Shown here piece by piece: positions 26,288 to 33,630 of a stretch of 64,000 bases of DNA. Position numbers and translations under genes: made by a program. Source of the DNA: Saccharothrix ecbatanensis (lineage in GTDB: Bacteria; Actinomycetota; Actinomycetes; Mycobacteriales; Pseudonocardiaceae); the NCBI RefSeq assembly GCF_014205015.1, contig NZ_JACHMO010000001.1, positions 9,052,001 to 9,116,000 on the forward strand. The letters run 5' to 3'. Under the pieces are notes generated by a model that worked only from the letters and a program-made list of their open reading frames with translations, ran no database searches and was not told where the DNA came from. The stretch's first letter is position 1. Each line of letters starts with the position of its first letter.

Positions 26288-27463
26288 TCACCAAAGACCA
26301 CGAGCACGGGCCAGTCGCCCCACGGACAGTGCGATGCGCAGCACCAGAGCGTCACGGGGGTCGTTGGCGTTCCTCCCGGTGAGCTCGGTCGCCCGCTTCA
26401 ACCGGTAGCGGACCGTGTTCGGGTGCACGAACAACTTCCGCGCGCACGCCTCCAGCACGCCGCCGACCTCCAGGAACGCGTCCACCGTCTCCAACATCGA
26501 GCCGCCCGCCTCCTCCAGCGGCCGGGCCACCCGGTCCACCAGCTGCCACTCGGCCTCCGGGTCACCGGCCAGCGCGCGCTCCGGCAGCAGGTCGAGCGAC
26601 CGCACCGGGCGCGGCGCGGCGGGCCACCCGACCACCGCGCGCAGCCCGGACAACGCGTCGCTGGCGCTGCGGTGCGCCTCGGCCAGGCTCGTCACGGTCG
26701 GGCCGGCCACCACCGGGCCGGGGCCGAACGCGTCCGAGATCCGGACCAGCGACTCGCCCCGTTCCGTCTCACCGCTCAGCACCACCACCAGGCGCGAGCC
26801 CTGGACGCTCAGGAGCACCGGCCGGCTGATCCGGGCCGCCCGGCTGCGCACCTCGAACACCACGGCCGGCGGGTCGTCCGACGGCGGGTTGCCCACCAGC
26901 ACGGTCGCCTCGGCCGCCGGGTCCCAGCCCAGCGCGGTGGCGCGGGACAGCAACGACTCCTCGGCGTCCCCACGGACGATCCCGTCCACGACCAGCGCCT
27001 CCAGCCGGGCGTCCCACGCGCCGCGCGCCTCGGCCGCCGCCGCGTACGAGGTGGCCGCCGAGAACGCGATCTCCCGGCCGTACCGCAGCACGCCTTCGCT
27101 CAGCAGCGCGCGCTCCGCCTCGTTCTCAGCCAGTTGGGGGAGCTGCTGCTCGAACAGCTCCAGCGCGATCCGGACCAGCTCCACGGTCTGCCGCAGGCTC
27201 ACCCACCGCGAGATGTCCTTGGGCGCGGACCGGAACGCCTCGGCGGTCAGCCGGATGGCCTGCTGCGGGTCGTGCAGCCAGGACACGAACCCGGCGACGC
27301 CGTTCTGGATCAGCAGCAGCACGCCCGCCCGCTGGTCGGCCGGCATGCGCCGGAACCACGGCAGGCGTGCCTCCATCTCGGCCACGCTCGCCGCGGCCAG
27401 GTCGCCCGACGCCCGTTGCAGCGTTCGCAAGGTGGCCCGCGACAGCGCGGCTGAGCTGGTCAT
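26288..27463 (-). CDS. fasR: PucR-family regulator of fatty acid synthesis (FasR)
   Basis: This 391-residue protein has a long N-terminal sensor-like region and a C-terminal PucR helix-turn-helix (GGVLEACARKLFVHPNTVRYRLKR). Immediately upstream of fabD on the same strand, this is the position of FasR in Streptomyces (activator of fabDHPF) and of Rv2242 in M. tuberculosis. ATG at 27463 gives family length; the frame is open upstream to 27703 without similarity. A 19-bp palindrome lies in the gap to fabD. Confidence 0.87.
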   Translation of the reverse strand: MTSSAALSRATLRTLQRASGDLAAASVAEMEARLPWFRRMPADQRAGVLLLIQNGVAGFVSWLHDPQQAIRLTAEAFRSAPKDISRWVSLRQTVELVRIALELFEQQLPQLAENEAERALLSEGVLRYGREIAFSAATSYAAAAEARGAWDARLEALVVDGIVRGDAEESLLSRATALGWDPAAEATVLVGNPPSDDPPAVVFEVRSRAARISRPVLLSVQGSRLVVVLSGETERGESLVRISDAFGPGPVVAGPTVTSLAEAHRSASDALSGLRAVVGWPAAPRPVRSLDLLPERALAGDPEAEWQLVDRVARPLEEAGGSMLETVDAFLEVGGVLEACARKLFVHPNTVRYRLKRATELTGRNANDPRDALVLRIALSVGRLARARGLW

Positions 27464-27579
27464 ACCCCAACGATCGCACGGGGCCGGATGGCCGACACCA
27501 ACGAGTGACACAACCTGACGCTGTGCGTCGACCGCCCTACGGTCGGTGGCAATCGGACCGGCTCTTCGTGGAGGTGCTC

Positions 27580-29136
27580 GTGCGCAGGTACATGTCAGTC
27601 GGCCTGGCGGTGGCCGCGGTGCTGACGACGGGGATGACGCCGTCGTTCGGCACGCCGTCGTCCGGCTCATCGTCGTCCGGCACGTCCTCGTCGGGCACGG
27701 CACGCAGCGATCCGTTGGCCGAGTTCCACGGCCAGCAGCTCACGTGGTCGCCGTGTCGGCAGGGCCTGGAGTGCGCGGAACTCGTCCTGCCGCTGGACTA
27801 CGCCCGGCCCGAGGCCGACCGGATCTCGCTGGCCGTCAGCCGGAAGAAGGCGGCGGACCCGGGGCGCAGGCGCGGCGTCCTGGTGCTCAACCCCGGCGGG
27901 CCGGGCGGATCGGGTCTGGACATGCCGTTGTTCCTGGCCCACACGGAAGCCGCGAAGGTGTACGACCTGATCGGCTTCGACCCGCGCGGTGTCGGCGGGT
28001 CGACCGCGCTGACGTGCCGCACGGTGCCGGAGTTCGCGGTGATGGACTCCCGACCGGCTGATTCCGAGTTCCCGAAGTGGGCCGCCGAGGCGCGGGCCGT
28101 CGAGGACGCCTGCCACCGCGCGGCGGGCGGCATCCGGCCGTTCATCAACTCCGCGAACACCGCGCGGGACCTCGACGTGGTGCGCGCGGCGTTGGGGGAG
28201 CAGAAGCTCAACTACCTGGGCTATTCCTACGGCACGTACCTCGGCGCGGTGTACGGGAGCCTGTTCCCGAACCGGCTGGACCGCAGCGTGCTCGACTCGT
28301 CCGTGCACCCGGAGTGGATCTGGCGCGAGCAGTTCCGGGCGCAGGCGGTGGCGATGCGGCGCAACGTCGAGGCGTGGGCGGCGTGGGCCGCGCAGCACCA
28401 CGACCGGTTCAAGCTGGGCGCGACCGCGGACGAGGTGATGGCGTCCGTCGAGGGGGTCGCGGCGGCGCTCGCGGCGACACCGGTCGCGGACTACGACCGG
28501 ACCAAGTTCGACGCCACGGTCGGCGTCGGCAGCCGCTACCGTCCACTGTGGTCGGAGCTGGCGAACGCGGTGGTCGCGTTGCGGGGCGGGAAGGCCTCCG
28601 AGGCCGGTGCGTTGATGGCGCGGTCGGCGCAGGAAGACCTGGTGTCCGGCGTGTTCAACACGGTGACGTGCGAGGTCGACTGGCCGACCGACGTGGAGAC
28701 GTACTACGAGGACATGCGGGTCTTCCGGGACCGCTACCCGTACGGCTTCGGCGTCCTCCGCGCCGCGCCGACCACCTGCACGTTCCGCACGTTCACGCCG
28801 CCGGAGCCGGCCGTGGAGCTCAAGCGGGCGGGGTACCCCGTCGGGCTGATCGTGCAGGCGGAGGGCGACACCCAGACGCAGTACGAGAGCGGACCGGCGA
28901 TGGCGACCCGGCTCGGGCACAACCTGATCACCGTGCTGGACGAGGGCAAGCACGGCATCTACGGCGGCAAGAACGTGTGCGTGAACAAGTCCGTCGACCG
29001 GTACCTGGTGGACGGCGTGCTGCCGGCCAGCAGCTCGGAATGCCCCGGTGACCCGAGGCCCGACCCGGCGCAGGAGTCTTCGGCGCAACACGTACAGGCA
29101 TACCTGGACGGCCGGGGCGTGTCCGCCGGATTCTGA
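27580..29136 (+). CDS. Secreted alpha/beta hydrolase, tripeptidyl aminopeptidase (TAP) type
   Basis: The 518-residue precursor has a signal peptide (1-28), a Ser/Thr-rich linker, an alpha/beta-hydrolase domain with oxyanion motif NPGGPGGSG (104-112) and nucleophile S216 in GYSYGTYLG, and a C-terminal TAP-like domain (QAEGDTQTQYESG, DEGKHGIYGG supplying the His). Relatives include Streptomyces secreted tripeptidyl aminopeptidases and proline iminopeptidase-like SlpD/SlpE. GTG at 27580 has GGAGG five bases upstream. It is divergent from fasR and followed by a strong terminator. Confidence 0.9.
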   Translation: MRRYMSVGLAVAAVLTTGMTPSFGTPSSGSSSSGTSSSGTARSDPLAEFHGQQLTWSPCRQGLECAELVLPLDYARPEADRISLAVSRKKAADPGRRRGVLVLNPGGPGGSGLDMPLFLAHTEAAKVYDLIGFDPRGVGGSTALTCRTVPEFAVMDSRPADSEFPKWAAEARAVEDACHRAAGGIRPFINSANTARDLDVVRAALGEQKLNYLGYSYGTYLGAVYGSLFPNRLDRSVLDSSVHPEWIWREQFRAQAVAMRRNVEAWAAWAAQHHDRFKLGATADEVMASVEGVAAALAATPVADYDRTKFDATVGVGSRYRPLWSELANAVVALRGGKASEAGALMARSAQEDLVSGVFNTVTCEVDWPTDVETYYEDMRVFRDRYPYGFGVLRAAPTTCTFRTFTPPEPAVELKRAGYPVGLIVQAEGDTQTQYESGPAMATRLGHNLITVLDEGKHGIYGGKNVCVNKSVDRYLVDGVLPASSSECPGDPRPDPAQESSAQHVQAYLDGRGVSAGF

Positions 29137-29174
29137 ATCAGGCCCCGGGCCGAGACCCGGGAACCCCGACGCGA

Positions 29175-29209
29175 AAACGCCCGGCGCGAGAATCCCGCGC
29201 CGGGCGTTT
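29175..29209 (+). terminator. Intrinsic terminator after the TAP-type hydrolase
   Basis: AAACGCCCGGCGCG (29175-29188) and CGCGCCGGGCGTTT (29196-29209) form a perfect 14-bp stem with a 7-base loop. Confidence 0.88.
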
Positions 29210-29362
29210 CCCTCTCCCCGGTCCCCACCGGTGATTCCACTCTGGACTGTCCGGGCTGGAACCGCCACGTCAGTCACCCTTTCGTGCCACCACTTCAGGT
29301 TGCCGGGTGATGCGCACTGAGAAACGATCTCCACCACAAGCGAAATGCTAAGGAGGGTCGTC

Positions 29363-30175
29363 GTGGGTACCCAGATCACCGAAGGACTCGGACAGGCGTG
29401 GACGATGGTGGCCACGTTCGTGCCGAAGCTCCTCGGCTTCCTAGTGGTTCTGCTCATCGGTTGGCTGATCGCCAAGGCACTGGCCAAGGCCGTCGGCTTC
29501 CTGCTCAAGCGGGTCGGTTTCGACCGCCTCGTCGAGCGTTCCGGCCTCGGCGGCGCGAAGTCCCCGATCGACGCCTCCAACTTGATCGTCAAGATCGTCT
29601 ACTACTTCGTGCTGCTGATCGCGCTCCAGCTCGCGTTCGGCGTGTTCGGCACGGGCAACGCGGTGAGCGTCCTGCTCAACGACGTCATCGCCTACCTGCC
29701 GCGCATCGTCGTGGCGATCATCCTGGTGCTCGTCACCGCGGCGATCGGCAAGGCGCTGAAGGGCCTGGTGACCGGCGCCCTGGGCAACCGCCCGTACACG
29801 AAGATGCTGGGCAACATCACGTACGGCTTCATCGTCGCGCTCGGTGTGATCGCGGCGCTGAACCAGCTCGGCATCGCCGTCGCGGTGACCATGCCGGTGC
29901 TGATCGCGGTGCTGGCCACGGTCGCGGGCGTGATCATCATCGGCGTCGGCGGCGGGTTGGTGCGGCCGATGCAGCAGCGCTGGGAGGGCTGGCTCAACAA
30001 GATCCAGGAGGAGACGGCGCACATCGCCCCGGCGCCGCGTCGCGAGCAGGAGCCCGTGACGGCGGGTGCGGGTGCGACCCGTGCCCCCGGCCGGGTCTCG
30101 CAGGGCCAGCAGGGCCGGATGGAACCGCCGACCCCGCCCGCCGGGATGCCGAAGCCGCCCGCAGAAGGCCGCTGA
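29363..30175 (+). CDS. Membrane protein with conserved TM-helix repeats, MscS-like channel relative
   Basis: This 270-residue protein has about five membrane helices, two of which begin with the repeated amphipathic pattern typical of the Conserved TM helix family (FVPKLLGFLVVLLIGWLIAKALAKAV and a second copy LPRIVVAIILVLVTAAIGKALKGL). Such proteins are annotated as mechanosensitive-channel-like but lack the MscS beta domain. The C-terminal 60 residues are Pro/Gly/Arg-rich and cytoplasmic. GTG at 29363 was chosen for its AGGAGGG at 29351-29357. Confidence 0.8.
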   Translation: MGTQITEGLGQAWTMVATFVPKLLGFLVVLLIGWLIAKALAKAVGFLLKRVGFDRLVERSGLGGAKSPIDASNLIVKIVYYFVLLIALQLAFGVFGTGNAVSVLLNDVIAYLPRIVVAIILVLVTAAIGKALKGLVTGALGNRPYTKMLGNITYGFIVALGVIAALNQLGIAVAVTMPVLIAVLATVAGVIIIGVGGGLVRPMQQRWEGWLNKIQEETAHIAPAPRREQEPVTAGAGATRAPGRVSQGQQGRMEPPTPPAGMPKPPAEGR

Positions 30176-30269
30176 CCCGGCTCCGATCCGGCTCCGGACT
30201 CCGGCGACTCGGTCCGGCTCCGACACCTGACGACTACGTGGCGACTACCTGACGACGCTCCAGACGCAG

Positions 30270-30304
30270 CGGCAGGCCCTCACCGCACCGGTGAGGGCCT
30301 GCCG
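30270..30304. terminator. Bidirectional terminator between convergent genes
   Basis: CGGCAGGCCCTCACC (30270-30284) and GGTGAGGGCCTGCCG (30290-30304) form a perfect 15-bp stem with a 5-base loop, between the TM-helix gene and the phytase gene. Confidence 0.88.
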
Positions 30305-30315
30305 TGTGCGGTCGG

Positions 30316-31563
30316 TCAGTCCAGCTCGTCCAGCACGTCTTCCCAGCTCACGTACGCGAACCCGGTGGTGTCCAGGTCGCCGGCGGCCGGGGTGCGCTCG
30401 CCGTCGTGCAGCACCAGCAGCCCTTCCGGGTAGTCCCGGCCGAGGTCGGCGGTCACCAGGTGCGCGCCGTCCGAGTGCTCGACCGAGTCGTTGCCCCGGC
30501 CGCTGCCCACCACGAACTCCCCGACGTACCGGTTGCGCCCGGTCCGCTCGTAGGCGACGAACCGCGAGTCGCCCTGGCTGGACGCGATCAGGTAGTCGTC
30601 ACCGACGGCCAGCCCTTCGGCGTCCGCCGTCAGCCGCTTGCCCCCGAAGCCCGGGTCCGCGCCCGACACCGAGCACTCCTCGGTCTCCGGGTCGTAGCTC
30701 TGCGGCACGCCGAACGACCGCACCTTGTCGATCAGCACCGGCGTGCCGAACGCGGCGGCACGCAACGGGATGCGCCAGATGCCGACGTCCTCCTGAGCCG
30801 CGTACAGCACGCCGTGCTCGGAGTCGACCACCATGCCTTCCAGTTGCGGGCGCTCGCCCGGCTCACCGCACGGCGTCCACTCGGTGCCGTCGGGCAGCCG
30901 GAACGACGCCGGCAGGTCGATCGAGGCCACCACGGCGGTGCCCACCGAACGGTCCGGCCCGGCCACGACGTGCAGCAACGCCACCCTGGTCTCGTTGCGC
31001 CGGTTCGTCACGACCACCGGCGTGCGCCCGACGACACCGGCAGCCAACCCGTACGCGGTGTGCTGGTCGTCCACTTCCTCTTCCGACGCCGAGAACACCG
31101 GCCGCGCGCCGGGATCGGTGACGTCCCGGACGACCGACGCCCCCGCCGCCGCACCCCGCCCGTCGATCTCGTACACCCGGATCCGGTCCCGACCGCGGTC
31201 GCTGACGAACGCGAGGTCCCGCGCGCGTCCACCGACCGGCACCCGGCTCAGCACGTCCACGTTGTTGTACCGGCCGGGCTTGGCGTCTGGCGTCGGCGGC
31301 AAGGGCGCGGGGTAGGTGCCGAGCGTCCGACCGGACAGGTCGAACGCGGCCAGTCCGCCCTCCTTCAACGTGCCGAGCACCACGCTCTGCCGAGCCGAGC
31401 GCGGGTGCACCCAGATCGCCGGGTCGTCGGCGTCGGCGTTGGCCGGCGTCCCGGACGCGTCGTCGACGAAAGCGCGGGTCTGGGTGACCGGCACGACCTC
31501 GTCGGGGCCGGGGGAGGAGGCGATCAGCAGCGGCACCAGGGCGGCCATGAGCAGGATTCGCAT
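30316..31563 (-). CDS. Secreted beta-propeller phytase-like protein
   Basis: The 415-residue precursor has a short signal peptide (MRILLMAALVPLLIASS) and the beta-propeller phytase pattern: DADDPAIWVHP near 45 (calcium-binding acidic residues), GRYNNVDVL, DRGRDRIRVYEID, the QLEGMVVDSEHGVLYAAQEDVGIW blade, and ADAEGLAVG. These enzymes hydrolyse myo-inositol hexakisphosphate with Ca2+. ATG at 31563 is preferred because it places the signal peptide at the N-terminus, although the frame is open to 31905. It is divergent from pnuC. Confidence 0.85.
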   Translation of the reverse strand: MRILLMAALVPLLIASSPGPDEVVPVTQTRAFVDDASGTPANADADDPAIWVHPRSARQSVVLGTLKEGGLAAFDLSGRTLGTYPAPLPPTPDAKPGRYNNVDVLSRVPVGGRARDLAFVSDRGRDRIRVYEIDGRGAAAGASVVRDVTDPGARPVFSASEEEVDDQHTAYGLAAGVVGRTPVVVTNRRNETRVALLHVVAGPDRSVGTAVVASIDLPASFRLPDGTEWTPCGEPGERPQLEGMVVDSEHGVLYAAQEDVGIWRIPLRAAAFGTPVLIDKVRSFGVPQSYDPETEECSVSGADPGFGGKRLTADAEGLAVGDDYLIASSQGDSRFVAYERTGRNRYVGEFVVGSGRGNDSVEHSDGAHLVTADLGRDYPEGLLVLHDGERTPAAGDLDTTGFAYVSWEDVLDELD

Positions 31564-31708
31564 TACGCGCAAGCTACGGGCGCTCGGTGTACGACGCCTG
31601 AAGTCGAGATGACACCTCCGCCGCCGGCCGAGGGCTGGGAATTCCGTGCTTTTCGTCATCTCGGGAACACGGACGCGCGGCCCGATGTCCGATGCGACAG
31701 AGAGACAT

Positions 31709-31722
31709 GCGCTCCGGAGCGC
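31709..31722. promoter_or_regulatory. Perfect 14-bp palindrome upstream of pnuC
   Basis: GCGCTCCGGAGCGC is fully self-complementary and lies 37 bp before the pnuC start in the phytase/pnuC divergent region. No riboswitch-like fold was recognised there. It may be an operator or a chance GC palindrome. Confidence 0.3.
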
Positions 31723-31758
31723 GTCACGGTCGTCACCCGTGCCCCGGACCTGTCGGGG

Positions 31759-32403
31759 ATGGAGAACGCGGTGCACGTCTTGTTGGAGCAGGGCTTCACG
31801 GTCTTCGGGCAGGAGGTCTCCTGGGCGGAGTTCACCGGCCAGGTCTTCGCGCTGGTGGTCGTCTACCTGGCGCAGAAACGCTCGCTCTGGACGTGGCCCG
31901 TGCAACTGGTCTCGGTCACGCTGCTGTTCGTCGTCTACCTGTCCGCCGAACTCGGCGGCACCGCCGCGCGCCAGGTGGTGATCGCGCTGATCACCCTCTA
32001 CGGCTGGTGGGCGTGGACCCGCCGCCGGGACCCGGTGTTCGGCGTCGTCGTCCGCAAGGGCACCACCGTGGAACGCGTCGCCGTCGCGGTCGCGTTCGTC
32101 CTCGGCACGGTCGGCTTCGCGCTCGTCCTCGACGCGCTGGACGCCTCCTGGGCGCCGTGGCCGGACGCCGCGATCTTCGTCGGCACGATCCTCGCGTTCA
32201 CCCTCCAGGGCTTCGGCCTGGTCGAGTTCTGGCTGGTGTGGCTGGTGGTGGACGCGATCGGCGTGCCGTTGCAGCTCCAGTCCGGGCTCTGGTTCAGCGC
32301 GTTCGTCTACACCATCTTCGCCGTGCTGGTGATCCGCGGCTGGATCGACTGGAACCGCGCGGCCAAGCAGACCACCTCGCGCGCCAAGGCCGCCACGACC
32401 TAA
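31759..32403 (+). CDS. pnuC: Nicotinamide riboside transporter PnuC
   Basis: This 214-residue protein has seven or so membrane helices and the PnuC-family features: VSWAEFTGQVFALVVVYLAQKRSLWTWPVQL at the first helices (Trp-rich), the ITLYGWWAWTRR repeat, and LVEFWLVWLVVDAIGVPL near the end. PnuC imports nicotinamide riboside by facilitated diffusion, trapped by a kinase not present here. ATG at 31759 fits family length. Its TAA overlaps the stop of the convergent solute-binding gene. Confidence 0.88.
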   Translation: MENAVHVLLEQGFTVFGQEVSWAEFTGQVFALVVVYLAQKRSLWTWPVQLVSVTLLFVVYLSAELGGTAARQVVIALITLYGWWAWTRRRDPVFGVVVRKGTTVERVAVAVAFVLGTVGFALVLDALDASWAPWPDAAIFVGTILAFTLQGFGLVEFWLVWLVVDAIGVPLQLQSGLWFSAFVYTIFAVLVIRGWIDWNRAAKQTTSRAKAATT

Positions 32404-33629
32404 CGCCCGTCCTCCACTTCCCGCACCCGTTCCGCGAGCGCTCGCATCAGCACTTCGACGGAATCCGGGTTGGCCAACGCGTGGCGCAGCATCTCCCGCA
32501 TCACGGTGGTCAACTCGTCGTAGTAGGCCGAGGTGGGTCGGGTGCGGGCGGTGGCGACGGCCTCTCGCAGCCGCACCATCCCCGGTTCCCGGTACAGCGC
32601 CTTCAGACTGGGCGCGTACCCGGCCAGCCGGTACAGCTCCCGCTGCTTGTCCTCACCGGTGAGGAAGCGGATGAACTCGCGCGCCGTCTGCTGGTGCACC
32701 GAGCACCGCGACACGGCCAGGTTCCAGCCGCCGAGCGCGCTCGGGCCGGGCAGTTGGATCGCCTCCCACTTCCCGACGACCTCCGATTCCGACGGTTCGT
32801 TCAGCCGGGGCTGCACGTACGGCCAGTTCCGCATGAACAGCGCCTTGCCGGACTGGAACGCTCGCCGGCTCTCCTCCTCGCGGTACTCCAGGGCTTCCCG
32901 CGGGATCCAGCCCTTCTCGAAGCCGTCGGCCAGCGCTCGCACGCCCGCCTCCGCGTCCGGGGTATCGGGGTGCAGCGGATCGCCCTTGTGCGCCCAGATG
33001 GCTTCCATCGCGTTCACCACCACGCCCTCGTGGTTGGCGAATTGGCCGACGTAGCCTGCCAGCCCGTACTTCGGGCCGAGAGTCGAGGCGAGCCGCTCCA
33101 GGTCGCGCCACGTGCGCGGCGGTTGCTCGCGTTCGGCTTCGAGCACGTCCTTGCGGTAGTAGAGCAACCCCGCGTCGGTGCGCCACGGAATCGCCCACAG
33201 CCGGTCGTCGTACCGCGCGGCGCCCACGGCCCCGTCGAGCATGAGGTCGACGTCGAACTCGTGGGCGTCCAGCGGCTCCAGGTAGCCGCCCGCGGCGAAC
33301 GCCGCCGTCCACACCGAGTCCATGTTCATCACGTCGTAGCACTGCGCTTCGTACGCGGACGGGTCCGGCACGCCGGCGAGGTCCTGTGCCCGGGCCATCA
33401 GTTGGGCCCGGTGGATGTCGGTGGACGGCGACATCTCCTTGAACGTCACCTCCTGGAGGAGGCGGTGGCGCGCGTTCCACTCCTCGACCGCCCGCACCAC
33501 CTGCCGGTCGGCCGACGTGTCGTAGCCGTCCACGAACGTGATCGGACCTACCCCGTCGGTCGCCCCTTCCTCCACCGGCCTCGTACAGGCCGTCAGCAGC
33601 ACCACCACCGCCGCGAGCACCCGAATCAC
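32400..33629 (-). CDS. Extracellular solute-binding lipoprotein (ABC sugar-binding type)
   Basis: The 409-residue precursor has a short lipoprotein signal with lipobox LLTAC (Cys about residue 15). It follows the SBP_bac_1 pattern: ITFVDGYDT, EWNARH, FAAGGYLEPLD, YDDRLWAIPWRTDAGLLYYRKDVLE, then FQSGKALFMRNWPYV and LGGWNLAVSR. No permease or ATPase gene is adjacent. GTG at 33629 has GGGGAG upstream and lies one base after the stop of the upstream cyclase-like/SBP fusion gene, so the two share a transcript. This suggests the lipoprotein presents a ligand to the fusion protein rather than serving an importer. Confidence 0.85.
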   Translation of the reverse strand: MIRVLAAVVVLLTACTRPVEEGATDGVGPITFVDGYDTSADRQVVRAVEEWNARHRLLQEVTFKEMSPSTDIHRAQLMARAQDLAGVPDPSAYEAQCYDVMNMDSVWTAAFAAGGYLEPLDAHEFDVDLMLDGAVGAARYDDRLWAIPWRTDAGLLYYRKDVLEAEREQPPRTWRDLERLASTLGPKYGLAGYVGQFANHEGVVVNAMEAIWAHKGDPLHPDTPDAEAGVRALADGFEKGWIPREALEYREEESRRAFQSGKALFMRNWPYVQPRLNEPSESEVVGKWEAIQLPGPSALGGWNLAVSRCSVHQQTAREFIRFLTGEDKQRELYRLAGYAPSLKALYREPGMVRLREAVATARTRPTSAYYDELTTVMREMLRHALANPDSVEVLMRALAERVREVEDGR

Positions 33630-33630
33630 G

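Noticed and set aside
31564..31758. A riboswitch (TPP or NAD type) in front of pnuC
   Set aside because: None of the conserved core sequences could be found; only a short palindrome is present.
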